64,000 nucleotides of DNA from Paracoccus thiocyanatus (lineage in GTDB: Bacteria; Pseudomonadota; Alphaproteobacteria; Rhodobacterales; Rhodobacteraceae): assembly GCF_900156255.1 (NCBI RefSeq), contig NZ_FTMK01000017.1:1-64000 (forward strand), in the 5' to 3' direction. The notes below the pieces were generated by a model. The model was not told the DNA's origin. It saw only the letters and a program-made list of their open reading frames with translations, and did not search any database. The first letter of the stretch is position 1. Each line of letters starts with the position of its first letter. A program made the translations under genes and the position numbers. This document shows, in pieces, positions 1 through 8,901 of this stretch.

Positions 1-87
1 CACCAGGGCGCCATATCCGTCTTCCAAAACCTCGAAGACGCAATCAGCATGCATGAAGCAATCCTGAAGGTCCCGCCAGGGAAATAA
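1..87 (+). CDS. C-terminal end of an unidentified protein (5' truncated by window)
   Basis: Frame 1 is open from the first base to a TAA at 85-87 and gives a 28-residue tail ending in VPPGK. The gene starts outside the window. The tail is too short to assign a family. It converges on the RTX-Hint gene on the other strand, with 8 bases between the two stop codons. That it is a real gene end is inferred from the clean frame and the close convergent spacing only. Confidence 0.45.
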   Translation, partial: HQGAISVFQNLEDAISMHEAILKVPPGK

Positions 88-95
88 GCGAGGGG

Positions 96-2390
96 CTAGC
101 CGGAAACCCGGCGCGCGCGGTCCTGCACCAGGGCCTGGCGATTTTGCCGGTGGCGGGCGGCCGGTTGCCGGCCAAGGCCCCGCACCAGGAAGCGGGCGCT
201 TGGCACCGCCCCTTGGGTCCGCAATTCGGGAAAGACCGCAAAGATTTCCTCGCGGGCGGCCGAACCGACCGCCTCCAGCGCCTGGCTGCCGGTATAAAGC
301 GACTCGGTTTCGGTACCGTTCGAAATGACGACCTGATGGCGGTTCAGCAGGAAATGGACATAGGTGACTTCGCGCAGGTCCGCGGCGGGCTCGATCCCCT
401 CGACTTGCAAAAGCTGCTTGGCGGCGACCAGGACTTCGCAGGTGCCGAACATCCTTTGCGCGATCCTGGACCTGACCAGGACCCGGTGCTGGGGCGACAC
501 GATCAGATCGGCCGTCGGCAGGCCCGGTCCCAGCGCCCCCGCCCGGATCCGCACCGGCCGCAACTGGGGCCTGGCGGACAGGGTTCGCGCATCCAGCCGC
601 CGCTTTCCGATCCAGCGCAGGGGTTGCAGGCCGCAATCGCGGGTCATGACCAAGTCCCCGACCTGCAAGGCGCCGGCAGGAACGGCGCCGGTGGCGGTCT
701 CGATCATCGCATCGGCGCCAAAGCAGACCACCGCGGTATTGTCGGTGGTCAGGTCCGAGCCGGCGACGGCGCTGCCGCCATTCTGGATGGCCATGCTGAA
801 TTCGGGCAAGCCATTGCTGCCCTGCAGCATGTCCAGGATTCCGTTGTCGGCCTGGTCGGCCCGCATCCAGGCCAGGGCATGCGAATAGGTCTGTTCGGGA
901 TTGGCGGCATTCCACCGCGCCAGGTTGGTGCTGTTGTAATAGGATGACAGGTCGGCAAAGTCGTTATTCGTCCGGTCGCCGTCGGAAATGTCCTGGCCGG
1001 CGCCGGTGTTGAAATCGGTGATCCGGTCGCCGGTGCCCACGAGGAACGTGTCGAAGCCTTCGCCGCCGGTCAGCAGGTCCGCGCCCGCGCCGCCATCGAC
1101 AAGATCGTTCCCCATGCCGGCCAGGATGGTATCATTGCCGTCGCCGCCGCGGACCGTATCGTTGCCGGCGCCGGACATGATATTGTCGGCGCCCGCGCCG
1201 CCCTCGATCGAATCCGCCCCGCCCTGGCTGCCGGTCCCCAAGGTGTCGTCGCCGTAAAGCAGATCGTTTCCGGCGCCGCCCAGCACCGTATCCGCCCCGG
1301 TTCCGCCGATGATGGTGTCGTTGCCGAAGCCGCCAAGGGCGCGGTCGTCCCCGGCCCCGGCGTCGATGTAATCGGCCCCGCCCAGGCTGTCGGCCCCCAG
1401 CGTATCGTCGCCGTAAATGCTGTCCGCGCCCGCGCCGCCCAGGAAGCTGTCCGCGCCAAGGCCGCCGGTCATCGTGTCGCTGTCGTCGCCGCCTTCCAGC
1501 GTATCGTTCCCGGCTCCTCCGTCCAGAAGGTCGTTGCCGGTGCCCCCCAGCAGGCTGTCGGCCCCGCCGCCGCCGTAAAGCCGGTCCTGGCCATCGCCTC
1601 CGTCCAGCGTATCGGCCGCCCCGTCATCGCCTGCCGCCTGGCGATAGCCGTAAAGCACGTCGTCGCCGGCGCCGCCCCGCACACTGTCGCGGCCGCTGCC
1701 TGCATAGACGGTATCGTTGCCGGCACCGGCGCGGATATCGTCGTCATCGCCCAAGGCGCCGGGCAGGATGGCGTCACCCGCATCCACCCTGTCCCCCGAG
1801 CCGTCGATATAGGCGTCCCCGATCAGGTCATTGCCATCGGTCCCGTCCACATAACCATCGGCAAAGGGCAGCACCGCGCGATTAAGCGTCAGGCCCGAAT
1901 AAGCGGCGGTGTCATATGTCGCATTGGACGGGACAGAGATGCTGACGACGGGATTTTCGGTCAGCCGGGTTTCGTTGGGAAACTGGTTTTCGCTTGACGG
2001 CGGCAACATGAAGACATTGCCGTTGACGTCCTGGAAAATGCGCAGCGTGACCTGGATGGTGCGCGTGCCGCCGCCATCCAGCGCCTGCACCACATTGGCG
2101 CTGAGCACGCGGACCGCCGAGTCGACCTTGACCGTGGAACTGGTATCGCCAAGCCGATAGCTGACCGTATCGGTGGTGCCGCCGCTTCGGTGATTGAAGG
2201 ACACGACCCCGTCATTGTTGTTGTCATTCAGCGTCACGCGCATGCTTTGGGAAAAAAGCGGATTGCCGGCCGAGCCAAAGGTCTTTCCGTTCAAAACCGC
2301 GCCGGGATTGTCCGCGACCTGATTGGTTTCGATGGTATCCATATCCGGAAGCTTGCCGAGATAGAGCATGCTGTAAGTGACGCTGGCCAT
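96..2390 (-). CDS. RTX calcium-binding repeat protein with C-terminal Hint domain
   Basis: Protein of 764 residues. Roughly residues 190-500 hold many GGxGxDxxx nonapeptides, the calcium-binding parallel beta-roll of RTX proteins, usually secreted by type I systems. From about residue 552 there is a Hint-type domain, starting near CFGADAMIET and containing the SPQHRVLV motif typical of Hedgehog/intein-like domains in Rhodobacterales RTX proteins. There is no Sec signal peptide, which fits type I export, but no T1SS genes lie nearby. I chose the ATG at 2390 (MASVTYSMLYL), behind a purine-rich AGGGAAG, over an in-frame ATG 17 codons upstream. The role (surface layer, adhesion or self-processing exoprotein) is inferred. 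Confidence 0.85.
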   Translation of the reverse strand: MASVTYSMLYLGKLPDMDTIETNQVADNPGAVLNGKTFGSAGNPLFSQSMRVTLNDNNNDGVVSFNHRSGGTTDTVSYRLGDTSSTVKVDSAVRVLSANVVQALDGGGTRTIQVTLRIFQDVNGNVFMLPPSSENQFPNETRLTENPVVSISVPSNATYDTAAYSGLTLNRAVLPFADGYVDGTDGNDLIGDAYIDGSGDRVDAGDAILPGALGDDDDIRAGAGNDTVYAGSGRDSVRGGAGDDVLYGYRQAAGDDGAADTLDGGDGQDRLYGGGGADSLLGGTGNDLLDGGAGNDTLEGGDDSDTMTGGLGADSFLGGAGADSIYGDDTLGADSLGGADYIDAGAGDDRALGGFGNDTIIGGTGADTVLGGAGNDLLYGDDTLGTGSQGGADSIEGGAGADNIMSGAGNDTVRGGDGNDTILAGMGNDLVDGGAGADLLTGGEGFDTFLVGTGDRITDFNTGAGQDISDGDRTNNDFADLSSYYNSTNLARWNAANPEQTYSHALAWMRADQADNGILDMLQGSNGLPEFSMAIQNGGSAVAGSDLTTDNTAVVCFGADAMIETATGAVPAGALQVGDLVMTRDCGLQPLRWIGKRRLDARTLSARPQLRPVRIRAGALGPGLPTADLIVSPQHRVLVRSRIAQRMFGTCEVLVAAKQLLQVEGIEPAADLREVTYVHFLLNRHQVVISNGTETESLYTGSQALEAVGSAAREEIFAVFPELRTQGAVPSARFLVRGLGRQPAARHRQNRQALVQDRARRVSG

Positions 2391-2606
2391 TTTCGCGCTT
2401 CCCTTTTTCCATTTTCGGGGGATTGGTGGCCGCGCGGCCAAGGGCAGGCAACCCCCAATCCAAAGCTCGGCAGGTTCGTGCCAGGGTTGTATTTTTGGAT
2501 GCGCAGATAACTGCTATCGGCGCAAAAGCGCCAATTCCACCGGGAACTTGGGGTTGAAATGCCGGGTTTTATCGTGACCGCGGATTATCGGCTTTCCGGT
2601 GCGCCG

Positions 2607-3170
2607 TCAGGTTTTCAGCAGGCGCAGCACGGTTCCGGTGGCGTCGTCGAAATCCGCCGGCTTGCCGCTGACCAGCCCCAGCAGCATCGCCCCTTCCAGG
2701 GTCGAGACAAGCAGGCGGGCGACCGAGCCGCTGTCGATGCCATGAATGACCTCGCCCTTCCGCGCGCCCTGGACGATCACCCGCGTCAGCCAGTCCACAT
2801 GCGCCTGGAAGAAAAGCCTTACCCGCGACAGCAGGTCGGGCGGCAGCGTGCCCATATCGGCAGCCAGCGCGACGCAAAGACAGCCCAGCCCGCGATGCAG
2901 CCCCTGGCGATACAGATCGGCATAAGCCTCGATCCGGGCGATGGCATGGTGCTGTTCGGCTTCGATGCGCACCAGCGCCGCTTCATATTGCCGGCTATAG
3001 GCGTCGACGGCCGCCGCCACCAATATCGCCTTGGTGGGGAAATGGTGGTGGATGCTGGCCTTGCGGATGCCCACCGCCGCCTCGATGTCCGAATAGCTGA
3101 AGCCGAAATAGCCGCGGGTCCGGATAAGATCCTCGGCGACCTGCAAGATTGCGGCCCTGGTGTCTGACAT
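2607..3170 (-). CDS. TetR/AcrR family transcriptional regulator
   Basis: Protein of 187 residues, normal for the family. Residues 1-50 form the TetR helix-turn-helix, with GYFGFSYSDIEAAVGI and the recognition helix KASIHHHFPTK. The rest is a helical ligand/dimer domain without recognisable specificity. A near-palindromic AT-rich site lies just upstream (3205-3218). A similar site lies in front of the soxC operon (5503-5520), so it may control itself and soxC. The family call is firm; the target is inferred. Confidence 0.9.
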   Translation of the reverse strand: MSDTRAAILQVAEDLIRTRGYFGFSYSDIEAAVGIRKASIHHHFPTKAILVAAAVDAYSRQYEAALVRIEAEQHHAIARIEAYADLYRQGLHRGLGCLCVALAADMGTLPPDLLSRVRLFFQAHVDWLTRVIVQGARKGEVIHGIDSGSVARLLVSTLEGAMLLGLVSGKPADFDDATGTVLRLLKT

Positions 3171-3204
3171 TGCCTGTTCCTCGCGGTCGCCGGCCGGACC
3201 GGGG

Positions 3205-3218
3205 CCAAATTAATATGG
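3205..3218. promoter_or_regulatory. Candidate TetR operator upstream of tetR
   Basis: CCAAATTAATATGG, palindromic at 12 of 14 positions, is an AT-rich island in GC-rich sequence about 35 bases upstream of the tetR start. The core CCA(A)ATTAATA(T)GG resembles the site in front of soxC. Operator function is inferred from position and symmetry. Confidence 0.45.
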
Positions 3219-3293
3219 CGGCGGGCGGACACAAGACTGCCGAGGCGGCCATAAGGTCGCAGGCGCCGTTTGCACCGCCGCCTGCACGGGTCC

Positions 3294-3335
3294 GTGCGGG
3301 CGGACCCAGCCGCAAGGGCATGGGTCCGCCCGCAC
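3294..3335 (-). terminator. Strong hairpin downstream of the SoxD-like cytochrome gene
   Basis: Perfect 15-bp inverted repeat, GTGCGGGCGGACCCA (3294-3308) and its complement (3321-3335), with a 12-base loop. It lies 5 bases past the cytochrome stop codon. There is no T-tract, as is common in GC-rich alphaproteobacteria. It probably ends the soxC-cytochrome transcript before tetR. Confidence 0.6.
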
Positions 3336-3340
3336 CTTGG

Positions 3341-4012
3341 TCAAAGCGAATCCGGCCTGGGATCGGCGATGAATCCGTCGGCATTCGGCATCTGCACCTG
3401 CGGCAGGCTTTGGGCGTCAAGTTCCGCATCCTCGCCCAGGATGCCGCCGCGGCCCAGGATATAGGCGCTCAGCGCATAGACCTCGTCCGCGCTCAGCGAG
3501 CCGGGGGAATCCAGCGGCATGGCCCGGTGGATGTAGTCGTAAAGCGTGCTGGCATTGGCCAGATAGCTTTCGACCGTCTTCACCGGCTTGTCGCTGCCCA
3601 GGGTGTCGCGGCCGCCGATCAGCGCCGGCGCGCCCAGTTCCTTGATGCCTTCCAGGTTCTCGCCATGGCAGGCCAGGCATTTTTCCTCGTAAAGGCTGCT
3701 GCCCTCGGCATAGCTGCCGTTGCCTTCGGGCAGGCCGCGGCCATCGGGCATGACGTCGATGTCGATGGCCGCGATTTCCGCCTCGGTCGCCGCCCGGCCC
3801 AGACCGAAATTCGACTCGAGCCCCGCATCGGCCGTCCCTTCGCTATCCGCGACCGGCGAGGTGGGCACCAGTTCGGTCGTTTCCTCGATCTCGGCCGGCA
3901 GCGGGGCGACGGTGCGGCCCTGGGTTTCCTGGCCGATGGCCGGCAGGGCGGTCGTCGTCAGCGCCAGGGCGCCGATCGCCAGCGACTGGCGCAGCTTGTC
4001 ACGCATGAACAT
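3341..4012 (-). CDS. Monoheme c-type cytochrome, SoxD-like
   Basis: Protein of 223 residues with a Sec signal peptide (about 1-27) and a single heme site CLACH at 112-116; a distal Met lies in AMPLDSPG. The stretch FGLGRAATEAEIAAIDIDV and the tail MPNADGFIADPRP match the N-terminal heme domain of SoxD as I know it. SoxD of Paracoccus pantotrophus is a longer diheme protein; here the second heme domain is missing. The gene overlaps the 3' end of soxC by 14 bases, with GGGGAGG placed 6 bases before the ATG. It likely takes electrons from the molybdenum subunit in the periplasm. Confidence 0.85.
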   Translation of the reverse strand: MFMRDKLRQSLAIGALALTTTALPAIGQETQGRTVAPLPAEIEETTELVPTSPVADSEGTADAGLESNFGLGRAATEAEIAAIDIDVMPDGRGLPEGNGSYAEGSSLYEEKCLACHGENLEGIKELGAPALIGGRDTLGSDKPVKTVESYLANASTLYDYIHRAMPLDSPGSLSADEVYALSAYILGRGGILGEDAELDAQSLPQVQMPNADGFIADPRPDSL

Positions 4013-5384
4013 TGCTCACCTCCCCGTTGGCCGCGACATGCCAGCTTTGGATCGCGTTCAGGTGATAGACGGAATAGACGCCGCGCACCTTGACCAGTTC
4101 GGCCAGGGTCGGCTGCACATAGCCGGACTCGTCGGTGCATCTGCTTTGCAAGACCGCCTCGCGCCCGTCCCATACCCAGGGCATGCGGAAGCGGGTATGG
4201 CACTTGTCCAGCACCGGCTCTTGCAAGGTGGCCTTGTTCCAGGTCTTGCCGCCATCGGCCGAGATTTCGACCCCGGTGATCTTGCCGCGCCCGGACCAGG
4301 CAATGCCGCTGATCTCGTAATACCCCGGAGTCGGCAGCCGCATCGCACCCGAGGGGAAGGTGATGACCGATTTGGCATCCATTTCCAGCGTGAATTCCCG
4401 CGCCTTTCCGTCGGGCAGCAGGTCGGTGTATTTCAGCGTTTCTTCGCGGGTCATGAAGGGCTTGTCGCTGATCTCCAGCCGCCGCAGCCATTTGATATGG
4501 GTGTTGCCCTCATAGCCCGGCAGCAACAGGCGCAGCGGATAGCCCTGTTCGGGGCGCAGCGCCTCGCCGTTCTGGCCATAGGCAAGAATGGCGTCGTCCA
4601 TCGCCTTGTCGATGGGAACCGAACGCGTCATCACCGCCGCATCCGCGCCCTCGGCCAGGATCCATGCCGCGCCGTCCTGGATCCCCGCCTCTTTCAGCAC
4701 GGTGGACAGCAGGACGCCGGTCCATTCCGAGGTCGAGGTCAGCCCATGCGTGCCCTGCACCGTCTTCAGCGTCGGCTTGTCCCATTCCGACAGCCCGTTG
4801 CCCGAGCATTCGATGAACATGGTCCGGCTGACCGAAGGCAGCCGCTTCAGGTCGTTCATGGTAAAGCGCAGCGGCTTGTCGACCATGCCATGAATGATCA
4901 GGCTGTGCTTTTCGGGGTCGATGGTCGGAATGCCGCCATGATGGCGTTCGAAATGCAGGCCCGAGGGCGTGATGATGCCCATGCCCGCGGCCAGGGGCGT
5001 CATCGACCAGCTCGAATCCAGGCTGTCGGTGGGATAGCGCCAGCGCAGTTCGTTCTCGAATTGCGAGCGCGATCCATAGCCGCCGTCATCCAGGATAAGC
5101 CGGCCCTGCTCCTTGGTCGAATCGGGCTGGACGGGATATTCGATGGCGCCGGGCGGCGCCTGCGCCGCGGCCTGCCCGCTTGACAGCAGCGACGCGCCAA
5201 GCGCCGCGCCCCCGAACAGCATGCCGCGCCGGCTGACGCCGGGGAACATGCCCTCGCGGCATTCGCAATCCGCATCGTCCTGCGCAAGCTGGTCAAGCAT
5301 CTGCGTCTCGGCATCGGCCATTTGCCGGACCATCCGCCTTTCGGCCGGACCATAGCGTTCGTGGTGTGTCGTGTCGTCTGACAT
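3999..5384 (-). CDS. soxC: SoxC-like molybdopterin sulfite/sulfane dehydrogenase
   Basis: Protein of 461 residues of the sulfite oxidase fold. An N-terminal extension of about 50 residues precedes a Tat motif (SRRGM at 51-55, then a hydrophobic stretch ending AQA), so it is exported folded. The Mo-ligand cysteine lies in FIECSGNG near residue 193. The C-terminal Mo-co dimerisation domain has VEISADGGKTW. ATG 5384 is preceded by AAGGGAGA; an upstream in-frame start lacks such a site. With the cytochrome it forms a SoxCD- or SorAB-like pair. No other sox genes lie in the window, so sulfite or a sulfane-sulfur carrier are both possible substrates. Confidence 0.88.
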   Translation of the reverse strand: MSDDTTHHERYGPAERRMVRQMADAETQMLDQLAQDDADCECREGMFPGVSRRGMLFGGAALGASLLSSGQAAAQAPPGAIEYPVQPDSTKEQGRLILDDGGYGSRSQFENELRWRYPTDSLDSSWSMTPLAAGMGIITPSGLHFERHHGGIPTIDPEKHSLIIHGMVDKPLRFTMNDLKRLPSVSRTMFIECSGNGLSEWDKPTLKTVQGTHGLTSTSEWTGVLLSTVLKEAGIQDGAAWILAEGADAAVMTRSVPIDKAMDDAILAYGQNGEALRPEQGYPLRLLLPGYEGNTHIKWLRRLEISDKPFMTREETLKYTDLLPDGKAREFTLEMDAKSVITFPSGAMRLPTPGYYEISGIAWSGRGKITGVEISADGGKTWNKATLQEPVLDKCHTRFRMPWVWDGREAVLQSRCTDESGYVQPTLAELVKVRGVYSVYHLNAIQSWHVAANGEVSNVHA

Positions 5385-5502
5385 CGCGATCTCCCTTCGC
5401 TCCGCTGGATTGTCGTGCCTGGCTATCGCGTCCCCGATCCGGTCCCCCCCGATCACCGCGCCGATGTTCACAGTTGGCGACGGGGATTTTCGCGATTCAA
5501 CC

Positions 5503-5520
5503 CTACCAATTAATAGGTAG
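5503..5520. promoter_or_regulatory. Candidate operator upstream of soxC
   Basis: CTACCAATTAATAGGTAG is palindromic at 16 of 18 positions and lies about 120 bases upstream of the soxC start. It shares the CCA-ATTAAT-GG pattern with the site upstream of tetR. Likely a binding site for that TetR protein; this is inference. Confidence 0.45.
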
Positions 5521-5679
5521 CGTAGCTGGGCATCGGCATTGGGTCAACCGTGCCCGGCATCCGTGACATCCAGGTGAAAACTGACTATCCCTTCGGGCAG
5601 CCCAGGGTCCGGCACGGGCCATCGGCGACCTCGCGCCGCGCAGCCCGCGGCCCCGTCTTGCAAGGAAAGGAGCGGCCGG

Positions 5680-7263
5680 ATGCGCCCCGCCCCCCGCCTG
5701 ATCTGCGCGCTGGCCTTCCTGGGACTGGCCTGCGCCGCCCATGCCGACCCGCTGGCGGACCTAAGCGATTCCGTCACCGATCTGTTCAGCCGCGCCGAAA
5801 GCGCCCGCGCCCATGCGCGGCAATGCGCCGGGCAGACGGGCGCGGACCGGGTGGCGCTGGGGGATGCGCTGGCCGGCTGGTCGCATCGCAACGACGCGGC
5901 GGATTACGACGCGCTCATGGCTGCGCTCAAGGACGCGGCGCCGGGGCTGGCGGAACAGACCGACGCCGCCTTTGCCCAGATCGACGCGGCCGTGGCGCAG
6001 CAGATCGCCGCCAAGCCGCAGCTTTGCGCCGGCCTGCCCGAACGGCTGAAATCCGACGAATACGCGCTGCGCCCGGCCCTGCGCGAAACCCGGCGGATCG
6101 CCCGCGACCTGGGCGTCCGCCCCGCCGATCCCGTGCCGCCCCGGCTCGAACCGGGGCTGGCCGCGGCGGTCCAGCCGCTGGCGCAGTTCTCGGCCTGGGC
6201 CAGCGCCGCGATGGCCGAAATCGGCTCGGCCCCCGGCGCGCAGTCCGACCCCGCCCTGCGCAAGGCGCGCGAGGAATATTTGCTGGCGCTGCTCGAACCC
6301 CAGGGGCGGCTGATGTTTCAGGGCCGCGTGGTCTCGGACAGCGAGTTGCGCGAATGGCACGGCGACCGGCAATCCAGCTTTGCCGCCAGTTGCCGCCGCT
6401 TTTCAGACCAGGACGACCAGCAGCGGATGGCCGATCTTGTCGGCCACACCGCGGTGCTGACCGGCAAGGTCTACTGGGTCCGCGACGACGCCCCCGGCGG
6501 CGTGGTCGGCCTGCGCGACTGCCGCATCCTTGATGCGGCCGCGGCGGGCCTGCCGCTGGCCGGCGACGGCCCGGTGGAGTTGGAACCGCGCCCGCCCGAA
6601 CTGGCCGAGCTGCTGGCCGCGCCGGGACCGCGGATCGCCCCTGCCGATGTCGACCGGGTGCTTTACACTGCCGAGTTCTCGCCGCGTCTGGACGGCGCCG
6701 GCAACGGCTATCTGGACCGGCAAGAGGACATCTGGGTGCTGCTGCGCGACGGCACCGCGATGCGCCACGACTGGCCGGTGCCCTTCGGCGATCTGGCGCT
6801 GGACATGTCGCGGGCGCGCGAACCCCAGCGCTGGTTTACCTGGGTCCAGCGTGACGGCGCGGTGGTCCTGACCGCGGCGGATGGCACGACGCTGGATCTT
6901 TCGGGGGCCGAACGGCTGCTGCCGATGCCCGAGGGCCGGGCAATCACCGGCACCTGGGCGATGACCGACATCGCCATGGGCGGGCTGCGGCGCGACCGCA
7001 GCTTCGACTTTGCCGGCGACGGGACCTTGCTGCACGGCAGCGACAGTTTCGTCGGCGGCCGGGTCGGGACCAGCTTCATCACCTCGCCCCTGGGACCCGA
7101 GCAACAGACCCGCTCTGCCTATCGCTTCCAGGGCTACGCGCTGATCCTGATTGGCCCCGAGGGCGAGGAACGCCATTTCGCGGCCCGGCTTGCGGATGGC
7201 GACCCCGCCGCGCCCGACGACCTGGTCATCGACGGCCGCGTCTATTGGCGCGACGGCAAATAG
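5680..7263 (+). CDS. Secreted protein of unknown function
   Basis: Protein of 527 residues starting MRPAPRLICALAFLGLA, a clear Sec signal peptide with cleavage after AHA (about residue 22). The body is alanine-rich and soluble, without further membrane segments. The last 110 residues (AITGTWAMTDIAMGGL onward) look like a small beta-rich lipocalin/META-like unit, a weak impression from pattern only. AGGAAAGGAG sits just before the ATG. The gene is followed by a GC-rich hairpin, so it is probably transcribed alone. I do not recognise the family. Confidence 0.75.
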   Translation: MRPAPRLICALAFLGLACAAHADPLADLSDSVTDLFSRAESARAHARQCAGQTGADRVALGDALAGWSHRNDAADYDALMAALKDAAPGLAEQTDAAFAQIDAAVAQQIAAKPQLCAGLPERLKSDEYALRPALRETRRIARDLGVRPADPVPPRLEPGLAAAVQPLAQFSAWASAAMAEIGSAPGAQSDPALRKAREEYLLALLEPQGRLMFQGRVVSDSELREWHGDRQSSFAASCRRFSDQDDQQRMADLVGHTAVLTGKVYWVRDDAPGGVVGLRDCRILDAAAAGLPLAGDGPVELEPRPPELAELLAAPGPRIAPADVDRVLYTAEFSPRLDGAGNGYLDRQEDIWVLLRDGTAMRHDWPVPFGDLALDMSRAREPQRWFTWVQRDGAVVLTAADGTTLDLSGAERLLPMPEGRAITGTWAMTDIAMGGLRRDRSFDFAGDGTLLHGSDSFVGGRVGTSFITSPLGPEQQTRSAYRFQGYALILIGPEGEERHFAARLADGDPAAPDDLVIDGRVYWRDGK

Positions 7264-7291
7264 CCCGCCGGGCAATCGGCGGCGGGGACGG

Positions 7292-7318
7292 GGGCGGGGC
7301 TGGACGAACCCCCCGCCC
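7292..7318 (+). terminator. GC-rich hairpin after the secreted protein gene
   Basis: GGGCGGGG (7292-7299) pairs with CCCCGCCC (7311-7318) across an 11-base loop, 28 bases after the stop codon. There is no T-tract. Probable terminator between this gene and the phosphohexomutase. Confidence 0.4.
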
Positions 7319-7357
7319 GGCCTGCATGATCGGACCGGCAACCAAAGAGCAGCAAGC

Positions 7358-8851
7358 ATGACCCAGCCCACCACCTTGGCCCTGCGCGACCTGATGGCGC
7401 AAAGCGGCGTAGCCTTTGGCACCAGCGGCGCGCGCGGCCCGGTCGAGGCGCTGACCGACCGCGTGGCCTATGCCTGCACCCAGGGCTTCCTGCGCTACCT
7501 GCACGAGATCGGGGGCTTTTCCCCGCAAACCCAGGTGGCGCTGGCGGGCGATCTGCGCCTCTCGACCCCGCGCATCCTGCGCGCCTGCGCCCAGGCGGTC
7601 CGCGACGCCGGGGGCCGGCCGCTGTTTTGCGGCCACGTCCCCACTCCGGCCCTGGCGCATTACGGCCTTGGCCGGGCCATCCCGTCGCTGATGGTCACCG
7701 GCAGCCACATCCCCGACGACCGCAACGGCATCAAGTTCCACCTGCCGACCGGCGAGATTCTCAAGCCCGACGAAGCCGGCATGGCGCGGCAGGAACTGGC
7801 GCTGGACCCCGCGCGCTTCGACGCCCAGGGCGCGCTGGTCGATCCCGCCCCCCTGCCCGAGCCGGTGGATATCGAGACGGGCTATCTGCACCGCTACCTG
7901 GATTTCTTCGGTCCGCAGGCGCTGGCTGGGCTGACGCTGGGGCTATACCAGCATTCCGCCGTCGGCCGCGACCTTCTGGCCCGCATCCTGCGCGCGCTTG
8001 GCGCCCAGGTGCTGGCGCTGGGGCGCAGCGACCGCTTTATCCCCGTCGATACCGAGGCGCTGCGCCCCCAGGATGTCGCGCTGGCCCGCGGCTGGGCGGC
8101 CGAACATCGGCTGGACGCCATCGTCTCGACCGACGGCGATTCAGACCGGCCGCTTTTGGCCGATCATCGCGGGGAATGGCTGCGCGGCGACACGCTGGGG
8201 CTGCTTTGCGCCCGCGAACTGGGCGCGGCCTGCGTCGTCACCCCGGTCAGCAGCAATACCGCGCTGGAACGCTCGGGCGCCTTTGCGCGCACCATCCGCA
8301 CCCGCATCGGCTCGCCCCATGTCATCGCCGCCATGGACCAGGCGGCCCGCCACGCCGCCGGCCCCGTCTGCGGCTACGAGGCGAATGGCGGCTTCCTTTT
8401 GGGCAGCGACATCTGGCGCGACGGGCGCAAGCTTGCGGCCCTGCCGACGCGCGACGCGGTCCTGCCGGTGGTCGCGGTGCTGGCGGCGGCCCGGACGCAA
8501 GGCCTGGCCAAGCTATGCGCCGGCCTGCCGCAGCGCGCGACCTTCAGCGACCGGCTGGAGCATTTTCCGAACCCCGACGCCCAGGCGATCCTGGCCTGGC
8601 TGGACCCGGCGGACAAGGCCCAGCGGACCGCGCGGATCGAGGCGGAATTCGCCCCGCTGGCCGGCCGGCTGCGCCAGGTCGACCTGACCGACGGTCTGCG
8701 CATGACCTTCGAGAACGGCGCGATCATCCACCTGCGCCCCTCGGGCAATGCGCCGGAACTGCGGCTTTATACCGAGGCCGAGACCGAGGACGCCGCGCGC
8801 AGCCTGAACGCCGCGGCGCTGGCGCGCGTGCGCGGCCTTGCGCCGCGCTAA
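7358..8851 (+). CDS. Phosphomannomutase/phosphoglucomutase family protein
   Basis: Protein of 497 residues of the alpha-D-phosphohexomutase family, which interconverts hexose 1- and 6-phosphates. All four active-site elements are visible: the phosphoserine loop TGSHIP, metal loop DGDSDR, sugar loop GYEANGG, and phosphate loop RPSGNAPELR. ATG 7358 begins MTQPTTLALRD, where the fold begins (GTSGARG near residue 21); the longer open frame upstream is unsupported. It may supply sugar nucleotides for the surface-glycan genes on this replicon, but specificity cannot be read from the sequence. Confidence 0.9.
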   Translation: MTQPTTLALRDLMAQSGVAFGTSGARGPVEALTDRVAYACTQGFLRYLHEIGGFSPQTQVALAGDLRLSTPRILRACAQAVRDAGGRPLFCGHVPTPALAHYGLGRAIPSLMVTGSHIPDDRNGIKFHLPTGEILKPDEAGMARQELALDPARFDAQGALVDPAPLPEPVDIETGYLHRYLDFFGPQALAGLTLGLYQHSAVGRDLLARILRALGAQVLALGRSDRFIPVDTEALRPQDVALARGWAAEHRLDAIVSTDGDSDRPLLADHRGEWLRGDTLGLLCARELGAACVVTPVSSNTALERSGAFARTIRTRIGSPHVIAAMDQAARHAAGPVCGYEANGGFLLGSDIWRDGRKLAALPTRDAVLPVVAVLAAARTQGLAKLCAGLPQRATFSDRLEHFPNPDAQAILAWLDPADKAQRTARIEAEFAPLAGRLRQVDLTDGLRMTFENGAIIHLRPSGNAPELRLYTEAETEDAARSLNAAALARVRGLAPR

Positions 8852-8901
8852 CGGCGCCGGCGGGTGACAAGGGCCAGGCAGGCCGGGAAACGCCTTGCAG
8901 G

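Noticed and set aside
144-2510. Long open frames on the plus strand across the RTX gene
   Set aside because: They are antisense shadows of periodic GC-rich repeat codons; no ribosome sites, and the minus-strand product has a clear RTX/Hint domain pattern.
2519-2532. Short hairpin GGCGC-AAAA-GCGCC upstream of the RTX gene as a riboswitch or terminator
   Set aside because: Only a 5-bp stem, no further structure or T-tract; too weak to call.
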